In this document: positions 1 through 6,661 of the stretch, in pieces | Numbering within the stretch: position 1 is the stretch's first letter | Layout: each line of letters begins with the position of its first letter | Assembly: GCA_937892545.1 (NCBI GenBank) | Contig: CALAFO010000005.1 | Coordinates: forward strand, 1-40,188 | Reading direction: 5' to 3' | Length of the DNA stretch: 40,188 bases | DNA from: Scatosoma sp002474405 | GTDB lineage: Bacteria > Bacillota > Clostridia > Christensenellales > Borkfalkiaceae | The notes under the pieces: generated by a model | The model's database searches: none | Seen by the model: the letters and a program-made list of their open reading frames with translations, nothing else | What the model was told of the DNA's origin: nothing | Made by a program: the position numbers and the translations under genes

Positions 1-362
1 ATTTTATCCGCAAGGGCTTTCCGAAGTGCGGCGTTGTGTTTTTTCGCTTTAGCCGCGTTATATGCCGTAACGTCTACTAAAAACCTGTCTTTTCTGCGAA
101 TTTTTACTACGGGAACAACGAAAAATACTATTATAAGCACTATAAGGATTATGCCGACGGCATACCCCGCATACTTATTCACTTCAAACACGTCTTTAAA
201 CAACGAAAAAGAACAAGCCAGGATAAGCGCGCCTATAGCGCAGACAACTATCGAGAAGAATCCCGCCGCCTTTTTCTGATCGGTTTTAGACGAATATTTC
301 TCCTCGTATTCCCATATGGTGATTTTATCTGTATCAAAATTTTTGTCCTTTCTTTTTTTCAT
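1..362 (-). CDS. Host membrane protein, 3' part cut off by window edge
   Basis: An open frame starts at ATG 362-360 and runs off the window after 120 codons with no stop. An RBS (GGAAGAGG) lies about 11 bases upstream. The N-terminus is charged and begins MKKRKDKNFDTDK. Two hydrophobic segments follow, at about residues 45-65 and 75-97, and then a basic cytoplasmic stretch. I do not recognise the family. It lies outside the phage attachment repeat, so it is read as bacterial DNA. Confidence 0.7.
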   Translation of the reverse strand, partial: MKKRKDKNFDTDKITIWEYEEKYSSKTDQKKAAGFFSIVVCAIGALILACSFSLFKDVFEVNKYAGYAVGIILIVLIIVFFVVPVVKIRRKDRFLVDVTAYNAAKAKKHNAALRKALADK

Positions 363-512
363 GCGTAAACAAACCTCTTCCGTTTGGCAAAATTCAAACA
401 AAACCAAACATCTGCTACAATTAAAGTATACATCACATACGCGGCAAATGCAAGCCGTAATTTATAAAACCTTAAAAAATCATGCAATACTCAAATTATC
501 TACGCTTCGGGT

Positions 513-549
513 TTAAAAAAAACTCGGTGAAAAAACCGAGTTTTTTATT
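513..549. terminator. Bidirectional intrinsic terminator in host flank
   Basis: A 9-bp stem, AAACTCGGT (520-528) with ACCGAGTTT (535-543), has an A-run before it and a T-run after it, so it can work on both strands. On the minus strand it lies just downstream of the tRNA 3' end at 555-577, as expected for the terminator of that tRNA. The remaining part of 363-554 shows no gene. Confidence 0.75.
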
Positions 550-554
550 TTGTC

Positions 555-609
555 TGGTGCGGGTAACAGGGGTCGAATATAATGCCGCATTTTCCCGTGT
601 TTCTCTTTT
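555..609. other. Left attachment site (attL), tRNA 3' end
   Basis: These 55 bases are repeated exactly at 40134-40188. Read on the minus strand, 577-555 is TTCGACCCCTGT followed by TACCCGCACCA. That is a T-loop, the 3' half of a T-stem, an acceptor strand, a discriminator base and CCA, and it fits a tRNA starting GCGGGTA, such as tRNA-Leu. The sequence beyond 577 cannot supply the 5' half of the T-stem, so no complete tRNA is present. Tyrosine integrases commonly use tRNA 3' ends. The true crossover core is probably within 555-577. Confidence 0.75.
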
Positions 610-638
610 TTTACCCTTTTTTTACCGTCTTTTTTGCC
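605..638. repeat. T-rich 11-bp direct repeats beside attL
   Basis: CTTTTTTTACC occurs at 605-615 and again directly at 616-626, followed by a weaker copy TCTTTTTTGCC at 628-638. The repeats abut the 55-bp attachment repeat on its phage side. They could be recombinase or accessory-protein binding sites, but low complexity makes this uncertain. Confidence 0.35.
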
Positions 639-678
639 GTTATCTTTGTGTTTGCAAAAATATGCTTTCAAAATTTTG

Positions 679-699
679 TGGCTAAAATGTGGCTAAAAA
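679..699. repeat. Candidate integrase arm-type site, left copy
   Basis: GTGGCTAAAAT followed directly by GTGGCTAAAA forms a two-unit direct repeat. The same 21 bases occur at 40018-40038, just after the integrase stop codon. Placed about 70 bp from the core on this side and about 95 bp on the other, the two copies fit the P and P' arm sites of a tyrosine recombinase attP. Confidence 0.55.
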
Positions 700-735
700 A
701 TTTTTAATTTTTTTTGAAATACCCCGTTATTTTAG

Positions 736-764
736 TTGACATACCGCCACGGTGGTGGTATAAT
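736..764 (+). promoter_or_regulatory. Perfect sigma-A promoter with operator in its spacer
   Basis: TTGACA (736-741) and TATAAT (759-764) are separated by 17 bases. The spacer carries a 19-base dyad, TACCGCCACGGTGGTGGTA (742-760), with eight of nine base pairs matching. A repressor bound there would cover both promoter elements. The promoter faces the three-gene plus-strand cassette at 811-1735. Confidence 0.8.
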
Positions 765-810
765 ATAGGTACAAGATGAGCGAGGGGGAAACCCCAAAGG
801 AGAAATAAAA

Positions 811-951
811 ATGACTGAAGAAAGAAGAAAACAAATTGAAGAATTTGCAAATAAAGTAGGCTTGGGTTTTGCTTCTGCAAAACGTATGCTTGAGGAAATT
901 GAAGCAGATGATTTTTCATATGAGCAATCAATGGCTGAAATAGCTTATTAA
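811..951 (+). CDS. Small protein, 46 aa, first gene of left-end cassette
   Basis: ATG 811 follows a good RBS (AAAGGAGA), and the frame ends at TAA 949-951. The product starts MTEERRKQIEEFANKVGLGF and is helical and charged. Its short helical pattern (GLGFASAKRMLEEIEADDF) resembles a UBA-like or three-helix fold, but this is only an impression. It is 47 bases downstream of the perfect promoter at 736 and is probably co-transcribed with the two genes that follow. Function unknown. Confidence 0.7.
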   Translation: MTEERRKQIEEFANKVGLGFASAKRMLEEIEADDFSYEQSMAEIAY

Positions 952-956
952 AATAA

Positions 957-983
957 AAGCCGAGCGGGGCGGCTAATCCCCGC
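957..983 (+). promoter_or_regulatory. Intergenic hairpin with two possible pairings
   Basis: GCGGGG (964-969) pairs with CCCCGC (978-983) around an 8-base loop. An overlapping alternative, AGCC with GGCT, would exclude it. There is no T-run, so it is not a plain terminator. It could stabilise or attenuate the message between the first and second cassette genes. Confidence 0.3.
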
Positions 984-1017
984 AAATAATAAAAACAATT
1001 ACAAGGAGAAAAAAAGA

Positions 1018-1287
1018 ATGAAAACAGTAACAAGAACGTGGAAAGTATACGGCGCAAACGGACATAGACAGGCGGAGAGTTTCAACGCTTCGACGTGCTA
1101 CGATTGGTCGGACGGCGGTTCGGTCCGCATTGTATCAACGCAAAACGCGGACGTAACGGGAACAAACGAATATAGCATTGTTCGCATAACTCGCAACACG
1201 GCGGAAGAGTGTCAAAGAGAACTTGACGGACAGATAAGCGACGGTATTTTTGAAAATTACAACGTCGGCGAAGTTGTGGAAATTTAA
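1018..1287 (+). CDS. Accessory protein, 89 aa, left-end cassette
   Basis: ATG 1018 is preceded by AAGGAG. The product begins MKTVTRTWKVYGANGHRQAE and contains a YDWSDG motif, an NADVTGTNEY stretch and an ISDGIFEN stretch. I associate this pattern with small uncharacterised accessory proteins of clostridial phages and integrative elements. It looks cytosolic, with no signal peptide or membrane segment. It is the second gene of the 736-promoter cassette. No function can be assigned. Confidence 0.8.
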   Translation: MKTVTRTWKVYGANGHRQAESFNASTCYDWSDGGSVRIVSTQNADVTGTNEYSIVRITRNTAEECQRELDGQISDGIFENYNVGEVVEI

Positions 1288-1300
1288 GGGGAGATTTATT

Positions 1301-1735
1301 ATGAAATTATATACGGTATATTCTGTAAGTGGCGATGATGAATGGGAAGAGCTTAGAACTCTTGATAAAAAGGAAGCAATCGAGTACGCTCGCAATGCGA
1401 AAGACAGCTGCAAAGATTCGCATTTTCATTATGAGCTTCGCTCAAATGAGATTCCGAACGACGTTAATTATAAGAGTTTTGACGATTACGACAGCGACGA
1501 TTATAATGAGGAAGCGTCGAATGACTTTCATTTTGGCTACGATCCGATTTACTTTGACCTCGACGACAGATTAAACGCTTATCGAAATAAGTACAATTTA
1601 ACCGTTCCTAAATTTGCAAAATATCTTAAAGTTCCGCAAAGGACTTTAGAAAATTGGCTTTCGGGGAAAATTCTGCCGAACGACATAACCGCCTACGCGG
1701 TTGTTGATAAGTTAGAAAGACCTTATCGCGACTAA
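1301..1735 (+). CDS. HTH-containing protein with novel N-terminal domain, 144 aa
   Basis: The start at 1301 is set by AAGGGGAG ten bases upstream. An in-frame ATG at 1250 lies inside the previous gene and lacks an RBS. Residues 1-50 form a domain starting MKLYTVYSVSGDDEWEEL. An acidic Asp/Glu/Tyr linker follows at about 55-95, then an XRE-like helix-turn-helix at about 100-135 (LTVPKFAKYLKVPQRTLENW). It may regulate its own cassette through the dyad in the 736 promoter. It ends 8 bases before a strong terminator. Confidence 0.8.
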   Translation: MKLYTVYSVSGDDEWEELRTLDKKEAIEYARNAKDSCKDSHFHYELRSNEIPNDVNYKSFDDYDSDDYNEEASNDFHFGYDPIYFDLDDRLNAYRNKYNLTVPKFAKYLKVPQRTLENWLSGKILPNDITAYAVVDKLERPYRD

Positions 1736-1742
1736 AAAAGAC

Positions 1743-1771
1743 AGCTACCGAGAAAACCTCGGTAGCTTTTT
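1743..1771. terminator. Intrinsic terminator shared by convergent genes
   Basis: AGCTACCGAG (1743-1752) and CTCGGTAGCT (1758-1767) form a perfect 10-bp stem with a five-base loop, followed by TTTT on the plus strand and flanked by an A-run on the other side. It ends the left-end cassette on the plus strand and the 4038-1774 cassette on the minus strand. Confidence 0.9.
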
Positions 1772-1773
1772 CT

Positions 1774-2220
1774 TTATCCGACGATATACATATAATACGC
1801 GAGTACTTTATCGCGGACCGCGTCTTTGTCGGTGATAAAATCTTTTGCAAGCTGATAATATATTGTATTATCAAATTTCTCGTGATAGTAATCGGCATAA
1901 ATCGAATTTAAAACCGCGTACCATTCCCACTTGTCGGCTTGCGGCGCGTAGTTCTGCCGAACGGATTCCGTCTGTTCGATACTCCACTTCTCGCCTGTGC
2001 CGCCGTCGTTGCGCTCGAGCTTTTTCACCCATTCCTTTGCGTATTTTTCGCAAAGTTTATCGCCGTAAAGGATATGATAAAGCCTTATCTCGATAGCTTT
2101 ATACTCCTGTTTATCGTCCTTTTTAACGTCGTCGATTAAATCGATTAAAACGTCTTTTAGCTCTTCCATTTGACTTTCTGAGCCGTGTTTAATGATATCG
2201 TGTATAAGTTCACGGTGCAT
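1774..2220 (-). CDS. Conserved-looking phage protein of unknown function, 148 aa
   Basis: It starts MHRELIHDIIKHGSESQMEE, is rich in acidic helices, and contains a central GGTGEKWSIEQTESV segment, a W-E-W-Y motif and a tyrosine-rich C-terminus (ADYYHEKF, YYQLAKDF). The pattern matches a recurring uncharacterised protein of Firmicutes phages that I have seen near structural genes. It has no membrane segment and no known catalytic motif. It is the last gene of the 4038-1774 cassette and ends at the shared terminator. Confidence 0.8.
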   Translation of the reverse strand: MHRELIHDIIKHGSESQMEELKDVLIDLIDDVKKDDKQEYKAIEIRLYHILYGDKLCEKYAKEWVKKLERNDGGTGEKWSIEQTESVRQNYAPQADKWEWYAVLNSIYADYYHEKFDNTIYYQLAKDFITDKDAVRDKVLAYYMYIVG

Positions 2221-2234
2221 TTTGTCACGCTCCT

Positions 2235-2672
2235 TTACGCCTCTTTTATGACGTTTACAGCAATGAGCGAAACACTACCAGCCGCCGCGCCTTCTGCGTT
2301 GCCGACGATTGTTATTATCGGATTCATCGCGCAACAAGCGGAGATGTATGCTACCGTTTCGAGATGTACGACGGTATTTCCCGCCGCGGGAACGGTAACC
2401 GCTCTGAGCGTTTCGGGGCGAGCCGTACCGTTGATATACGCTTGAAGATTGATAATGCCAGCCGCAGTGGACGTTATTGTTACGTCTGCCGAAATACGGT
2501 ATAAACCGCTTTTATTAACGGTTATACCCGCCGCGCTCGGCGTTAAAGATATGCCCGTGTCGGTAATAACCGCGCCGAGAATAAGCGGCGAAGCAACCGC
2601 CGTTAAAGCCTGCGCCGTGCCGTTATACGTCTGAGCGGACGATTTATAATGTGCGTTTTTTAAGCAAGTCAT
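2235..2672 (-). CDS. Probable beta-sandwich (C1q/TNF or BclA-C-like) surface protein, 145 aa
   Basis: The start at 2672 (MTCLKNAHYK) is chosen because AAGGAGAAAA precedes it. The open frame to 2717 would add 15 residues without an RBS. The product alternates Thr/Ala/Ile/Val strands, with ITDTGISLTPSAAGITVNKS, GLYRISADVTITS and a C-terminal AAAGSVSLIAVNVI. This is typical of the jelly-roll domains at the tips of collagen-like and phage surface proteins. A virion decoration or host-binding role is inferred. Confidence 0.7.
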   Translation of the reverse strand: MTCLKNAHYKSSAQTYNGTAQALTAVASPLILGAVITDTGISLTPSAAGITVNKSGLYRISADVTITSTAAGIINLQAYINGTARPETLRAVTVPAAGNTVVHLETVAYISACCAMNPIITIVGNAEGAAAGSVSLIAVNVIKEA

Positions 2673-2765
2673 AATATTTTTCTCCTTGATTTTATTTAAA
2701 ACCCCCTCGCCGCGCAAAGCCTGTACGACAAGGGGGAATGCGCTGTTAAAGCGATAAGTTACGTT

Positions 2766-3362
2766 TTAAGCCACGCCGCAACCGCATGCGCCGCCGCAAA
2801 ACGGGGACTGCCCTGCATTGTAAGCGTACTGAGTAGGATATCTTACGACCCCCGCCACAGCCTGCTGAAGCTCGAGCTGGTTAATTTTAGCCTGCAAAGC
2901 TTCAATTTTGTTCTGCGAGATAGCGTCGAGGATTTTCTGCGTATTTGCCGTGCCTGCTTCTTTTAAAGCCGCCGTGTTGATTGCGCCGTCGTATCTTACG
3001 CCGTCGATAGCACGCTGAGTTTCGCAGCAACATGCCGCGAGTTGCGAACGCGTGTCGCTGAACTGTTTTGACATCTCGTAGCCGAGATCGCAGATTCCGC
3101 TGTAAACAGCGTCCGCTTTCTGCTCGATTCTGTTTCCGTTATTCATGACCTGGCTTTCAAGCCTTGTGAAGTTCGCCGAATTATTTAAATCCTCGACCGT
3201 TGCCACTCTGCCGTCCTGTGCGTAGCGGTTTCCGAAAAGCCCGCCACCGCCCCACATGAGCGCGAGGATAGCGAAGAGCCATAATCCGCTTCCGCCGAAT
3301 CCGCAACCGTCACCGTAGCCGCGATTCATGTCCATTACCGGAGTAATGCCTGTTCCTTCCAT
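2766..3362 (-). CDS. Gly/Cys-rich membrane-segment protein of phage, 198 aa
   Basis: AAGGAGAACTTTT precedes ATG 3362. After a Gly-rich start, a hydrophobic stretch (GLWLFAILALMWGGGGLFG, about residues 25-45) could be one membrane or membrane-piercing segment. A coiled-coil-like region of about 100 residues follows, containing a CCC motif, and then a C-terminal FCGGACGCGVA tail rich in Cys. I recognise the W-L-F-A-I-L-A-L-M-W-G pattern as recurring in gut clostridial phages, without a known role. Confidence 0.8.
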   Translation of the reverse strand: MEGTGITPVMDMNRGYGDGCGFGGSGLWLFAILALMWGGGGLFGNRYAQDGRVATVEDLNNSANFTRLESQVMNNGNRIEQKADAVYSGICDLGYEMSKQFSDTRSQLAACCCETQRAIDGVRYDGAINTAALKEAGTANTQKILDAISQNKIEALQAKINQLELQQAVAGVVRYPTQYAYNAGQSPFCGGACGCGVA

Positions 3363-3421
3363 AAAAGTTCTCCTTGTAAATTTAATTTATATTATCGCTC
3401 GCCGCGCGTCGAACGTTAATA

Positions 3422-3700
3422 TTAAGCTTGTAACGCCTGCATAAAGGCGTTTACGTCTATACCTTGCTTTTGGCATAACTGCTCGACTATTTGCCGAGCG
3501 TTGCCATTTTGAGCCGCTTTTAAAGCTTGCCCGATTTCAGGGCGTTGTGCCGCAACCTGATTTATCATCGCTTGCATGTTCCCGCCGCAAACGGCTTGCA
3601 TGCGCTTTATATCCTGAATCGCGCCCATAAGCTGAGGCGGCAATGCTCCGCCTTGTCTTACAGCTCCGCCCATGCCCATGCTTTGCTTTAAAAAATTCAT
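3422..3700 (-). CDS. Small helical phage protein, 92 aa
   Basis: It begins MNFLKQSMGMGGAVRQGGAL and is made of amphipathic Ala/Gln/Met-rich helices with no membrane segment. Its start overlaps the previous gene stop by four bases (ATGA, 3697-3700), indicating translational coupling. Function unknown. It lies in the separately promoted cassette. Confidence 0.75.
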   Translation of the reverse strand: MNFLKQSMGMGGAVRQGGALPPQLMGAIQDIKRMQAVCGGNMQAMINQVAAQRPEIGQALKAAQNGNARQIVEQLCQKQGIDVNAFMQALQA

Positions 3701-4038
3701 ACGTTCGCCCCCTCTTCCGTTTTTGCCGTTAAGCTCTTTTTAAACTCTTCAAACTCTGCCCGGGTGAGATAGCTCGCCTCGGGAGCTTGCTCTTCTTTAT
3801 GCTCTACGAGGTCGAATACCTTTACGGTAAAATGCCCTGTGTCGTCCACAGCCTTTAAATAGACAAGATTTTTATCGTTATCGCTATACAGCATTTGCGA
3901 ACGACAAGGTTGCAAGCGGCTTTTAACGTCTTCCAAGCCGTTTACAAAGATAATATTTGTCTGCGACTGTGCAGGCTGTTGCGGTGGATATTGCCTCGGC
4001 ATGCCGCCGTAAGGGTTGAAATAAGGGTTTTCGTACAT
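3697..4038 (-). CDS. Phage protein with Pro/Gln-rich N-terminus, 113 aa
   Basis: It is the first gene after the 4066-4094 promoter, with RBS AGAGGTGAT. Residues 1-28 are Pro/Tyr/Gln-rich. Residues 28-75 contain NIIFVNGLEDVKSRLQP, LVYLKAVDDTGHFTVKVFDL. This pattern occurs in a small protein family of Firmicutes phages, often encoded near structural genes. The C-terminus is a charged helix with a LTRAEFEEFKKSL motif. No enzymatic motif is visible. Confidence 0.8.
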   Translation of the reverse strand: MYENPYFNPYGGMPRQYPPQQPAQSQTNIIFVNGLEDVKSRLQPCRSQMLYSDNDKNLVYLKAVDDTGHFTVKVFDLVEHKEEQAPEASYLTRAEFEEFKKSLTAKTEEGANV

Positions 4039-4065
4039 ATTATCACCTCTTTTCTTTCTGAGGAA

Positions 4066-4094
4066 ATTATACGGCTTTACAGCTCTGATTTGAA
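4066..4094 (-). promoter_or_regulatory. Promoter of the left late cassette
   Basis: On the minus strand TTCAAA (4094-4089) and TATAAT (4071-4066) are spaced by 17 bases. The start of transcription would be about 20 bases before the RBS of the 113-aa gene. The -35 element is weak (TTCAAA), and an array of direct repeats abuts it upstream, which suggests positive control. Confidence 0.65.
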
Positions 4095-4096
4095 CC

Positions 4097-4135
4097 TACA
4101 AAGAATATACAAAATGTATACAAAAGCTCTACAAA
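4097..4135. repeat. Four 11-bp-spaced TACAAA direct repeats, likely activator site
   Basis: TACAAA occurs at 4097, 4108, 4119 and 4130, each exactly 11 bases apart with unrelated five-base spacers. The array lies immediately upstream of the minus-strand -35 at 4089-4094. One motif per helical turn on the same face is typical of a cooperatively bound activator. The 68-aa HTH-like protein encoded at 4271-4477 is a candidate binder (inference). The remaining 4136-4230 is AT-rich with no gene. Confidence 0.7.
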
Positions 4136-4230
4136 AAAAAATTTTTAAAAATGTTGTAAATCGTTTGACTTTTTTTGAAATATATGAAATAATATATTTG
4201 TCTTTCATTCCTGAGTAAATTTAGGAAAAA

Positions 4231-4271
4231 AAAAGAGCCTGCGCGAAGTAGCTACTCGCACAGGCTCTTTT
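4231..4271. terminator. Strong bidirectional terminator at end of late operon
   Basis: An 11-bp stem (4231-4241 with 4261-4271) is extended by GCGA/TCGC after one mismatch, with A8 upstream and T5 downstream. It overlaps the stop codon of the 4271-4477 gene, so it ends the approximately 20-kb late transcript before the separately promoted left cassette. Confidence 0.9.
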
Positions 4272-4477
4272 TATGTGTTTAATATTTTTTTCATACGCCA
4301 CTTTCTCATCGTGACGGATTTTTCGTCAATGCAGAATTTATCTGCAAGGCTTTTATGCGGTGTCTTCAAAATAAAAAAATTGACGGCTAAACTGACGTTC
4401 TGGGCAGAAAAACGCAACGCCTGGCAGCGTTTGAACAGTTCTTCCGTCGTACAAGTATCGACGTCGAATTTTTTCAT
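4271..4477 (-). CDS. Small HTH-like protein, 68 aa, last gene of late operon
   Basis: It starts MKKFDVDTCTTEELFKRCQA with a weak-to-moderate RBS (AAGGTGAA). The C-terminal half (SLADKFCIDEKSVTMRKWRM) looks like a helix-turn-helix with a recognition helix. It ends in the terminator at 4231. Its place directly before a promoter with four direct repeats makes it a candidate activator of that cassette. This is inference from position and fold impression. Confidence 0.65.
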   Translation of the reverse strand: MKKFDVDTCTTEELFKRCQALRFSAQNVSLAVNFFILKTPHKSLADKFCIDEKSVTMRKWRMKKILNT

Positions 4478-4490
4478 GATTCACCTTTAT

Positions 4491-5399
4491 TTATTCAATT
4501 GTTATTTTCTTTTCGCTCCACTCTAAAAACTGTTTTAAGAGCGTGTTTTTTTCGGCTTTAATTGCCGTATATTTGCCTTGTATTTTAAAGCCGAACGAGA
4601 TTCCGCTTACAAGCCCGAACAGCATAAACAGGACGCACACAACGCCTTGCAAAACCGTTGCGAGCGAGAACTGAGTTATTATTCGATAACTCAGTGAAAA
4701 CGCAAAAACGGACGCAATGCAAACGGATATAAATTTCGATAAAAAGCGCGTGCCTATCATCACTTTAATTTTTGTTTCCGAGTTAAGCGGCGAACGGCTG
4801 TTCGTTTCCGAACACTTCAATATCATCTCTCGCGTTAAGCGTATCGGCTTTATTTTCCGCGCAACTTCGCATGCCTTTAACTGACTTTCGTTAAGCTTTG
4901 TTTCTTCGCCGGCAATGTACTTGTTAAACTCCTCTTCGCTTACGTTTTCGGGCAAAAGGATCTCGTTTCGTTTTGCTTTCAACTCTTCGCGGATATAGTC
5001 CTCGCAAAAGTCGGTGAGCAAGTATAAAAGCTTCTTATCTTTTACCTCGGTTATTAAAGCGTTCTGCGTTCTTTCCGTCTCGATAAAATCTTTCGTTTTA
5101 AGATATTCCGTTTCGCCTGACCGATACCCGTTTAAAAATAGCAGATACGAGCATGCGGCAAGCATAACTATTGCCGCCGTAATTTCTCGCCTTGTAAACG
5201 GATTGTCAAACGCTACGGAAGCGACGAAAACGATAACCGTGGCGGAAAGAAGAAGCAGAACGGTAAAGATGTTGTTTGAGTTTCTGACAAACCAACCCGC
5301 CGCCGTGGTTGCGGCTTTCTTTTTTGCCGTCTCCGCAGTCATAATTTTAGATTCTTTTACGTCCTTTGCGGTTTCGTTTGCCGAGAAAAAATCTGCCAT
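4491..5399 (-). CDS. Four-segment membrane protein, 302 aa
   Basis: The start at 5399 follows AAGGAGTAATGT. The frame overlaps nothing and is three bases from the previous stop. Two predicted membrane segments lie at about 44-64 and 72-90. A charged soluble loop of about 125 residues follows, and then two more segments near 220-270, ending in a basic helix. The paired N- and C-terminal hairpins around a large loop do not match a holin class I know. It belongs to a run of three membrane proteins after the tail genes. Confidence 0.75.
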   Translation of the reverse strand: MADFFSANETAKDVKESKIMTAETAKKKAATTAAGWFVRNSNNIFTVLLLLSATVIVFVASVAFDNPFTRREITAAIVMLAACSYLLFLNGYRSGETEYLKTKDFIETERTQNALITEVKDKKLLYLLTDFCEDYIREELKAKRNEILLPENVSEEEFNKYIAGEETKLNESQLKACEVARKIKPIRLTREMILKCSETNSRSPLNSETKIKVMIGTRFLSKFISVCIASVFAFSLSYRIITQFSLATVLQGVVCVLFMLFGLVSGISFGFKIQGKYTAIKAEKNTLLKQFLEWSEKKITIE

Positions 5400-5402
5400 A
5401 CA

Positions 5403-5867
5403 TTACTCCTTAACGCTTATGCTTATCTGAAAGAGCTTATCGTTTGCCGTTTTAAAGTCCATTCCCGCCGCCTTAATAACGTCGCCGTTCTCGTCCTTGC
5501 TGTGGCGTGCATACGTCGCGGCAAGCTGATACGGATACCAGGCAAGCACGCTTCCGATAACGCTTGCCGTTGCTATAAGCGTTAAATCGGTCAAATACGA
5601 CGTTAATGCAAGCGAGACAAGCAAGGCTATCATGCTTCCGAATCCTATCGGCGTTAAGATTTTGCAAAGCGTTTTTACAAGGTTTTTAAGGAAGAAAAGG
5701 ACAAAGCACAACGCCGTTATAGAAAAGAGCGATAAAGCCGCTTTCGGGCTTTTAAATATTTTTTCGCGATGATAAACCATGACGATTATAAACGGCACGA
5801 TATATAAAAGCAAAGCAACGGCGGCATATACTGCCGCCTTACCTTGATTAGTTAATTTTCTTTTCAT
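5403..5867 (-). CDS. Small polytopic membrane protein, holin candidate, 154 aa
   Basis: It starts MKRKLTNQGKAAVYAAVALL. Four hydrophobic segments lie at about 10-31, 42-61, 71-91 and 93-113, followed by a charged C-terminus of about 40 residues. Size, topology and position after tail fibre genes would fit a holin. No endolysin is next to it, so the lysis role is only inferred. Confidence 0.7.
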   Translation of the reverse strand: MKRKLTNQGKAAVYAAVALLLYIVPFIIVMVYHREKIFKSPKAALSLFSITALCFVLFFLKNLVKTLCKILTPIGFGSMIALLVSLALTSYLTDLTLIATASVIGSVLAWYPYQLAATYARHSKDENGDVIKAAGMDFKTANDKLFQISISVKE

Positions 5868-5875
5868 TGTTTACC

Positions 5876-6649
5876 TCATTTTGAAAGTATCTCATCGACT
5901 TTTTTTTCGCCGAGCGCAAGCTTAAGCTTTTCGTTTTCAAGCGTCATTTTCTCAACTAAGGACTTTTCGGGGACTTCCGAAAGAGTGTTTACGACTTCCG
6001 TTCTTCCCGCGTCTTTGGCGATCGCTTTAAGCGCAAGCATGATTTTTTTCTCTCTTTCTTCCGCCATTTCCTGCGCCGTTATAAGCTTCGATATAGTCGT
6101 TTCATCAAGCTTTAAAGCCGTTGCAAGCTTTATCACAAGGTCGTCGCCGCCTTCTTTCATAGCCTCAAGAACAATTTTTGCAATACCTTCGTTGGAAAGC
6201 GTTTCTAAAAGTTTTGAATTGCTATCGGCTACCTTCTTTTCAAGGTCATAAGCTCCTTGTGTCGCTTTTAAACGCGTCTTTGTGCGCACATATTTAACGA
6301 TAAATACTACGATTCCAAGCACGACGACGGCGCAAGCGGCTATTATTAAATATATCGCCGTAAAGTCAAGCCCCGTTAAGCCCGATATTTTTTCAGATAA
6401 TATTGAGATAATATTTTTCTGATTTTCCGTCAACGCTTCATCGATAAGCTTTTTAAGCTCGTCTTTTGTTATGGTTATCGTTTCGGAGCCTTGTTCGGAT
6501 TCTTCCGCCGATTCCGATTCGATAACGCTTTCCTGTTCCGGCTGTGCCTTTGTCCCGCCCCCGTTCTCTTCGGCGTGGGCAGTCGCCATGCCGAACGGCA
6601 CAGCGAAAACGAGAGCGATTGCAAGCAAAATTAAGATAATTTTTTTCAT
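5876..6649 (-). CDS. Signal-peptide protein with one membrane segment and coiled coil, 257 aa
   Basis: Residues 1-26 form a clear Sec signal peptide (KKIILILLAIALVFAVPFG, then A-H-A). Residues 27-60 are Glu/Ser-rich. A membrane segment spans about 97-120, and the remaining 135 residues are long helices (coiled-coil-like, rich in Lys/Glu). The processed protein would expose its acidic N-terminus outside and keep the helical part in the cytoplasm. A role in the envelope during lysis or as a spanin-like partner is possible but unproven. Confidence 0.75.
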   Translation of the reverse strand: MKKIILILLAIALVFAVPFGMATAHAEENGGGTKAQPEQESVIESESAEESEQGSETITITKDELKKLIDEALTENQKNIISILSEKISGLTGLDFTAIYLIIAACAVVVLGIVVFIVKYVRTKTRLKATQGAYDLEKKVADSNSKLLETLSNEGIAKIVLEAMKEGGDDLVIKLATALKLDETTISKLITAQEMAEEREKKIMLALKAIAKDAGRTEVVNTLSEVPEKSLVEKMTLENEKLKLALGEKKVDEILSK

Positions 6650-6661
6650 GATTTTTCTCCT

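Noticed and set aside
555..640. Complete tRNA gene at the left attachment site
   Set aside because: Only the 3' end (T-loop to CCA) is present on the minus strand. The expected T-stem partner and anticodon arm are missing.
704..1057. 117-aa minus-strand ORF
   Set aside because: Antisense to a strong promoter and to the 46-aa gene with RBS. Phe/Leu-rich composition typical of a shadow frame.
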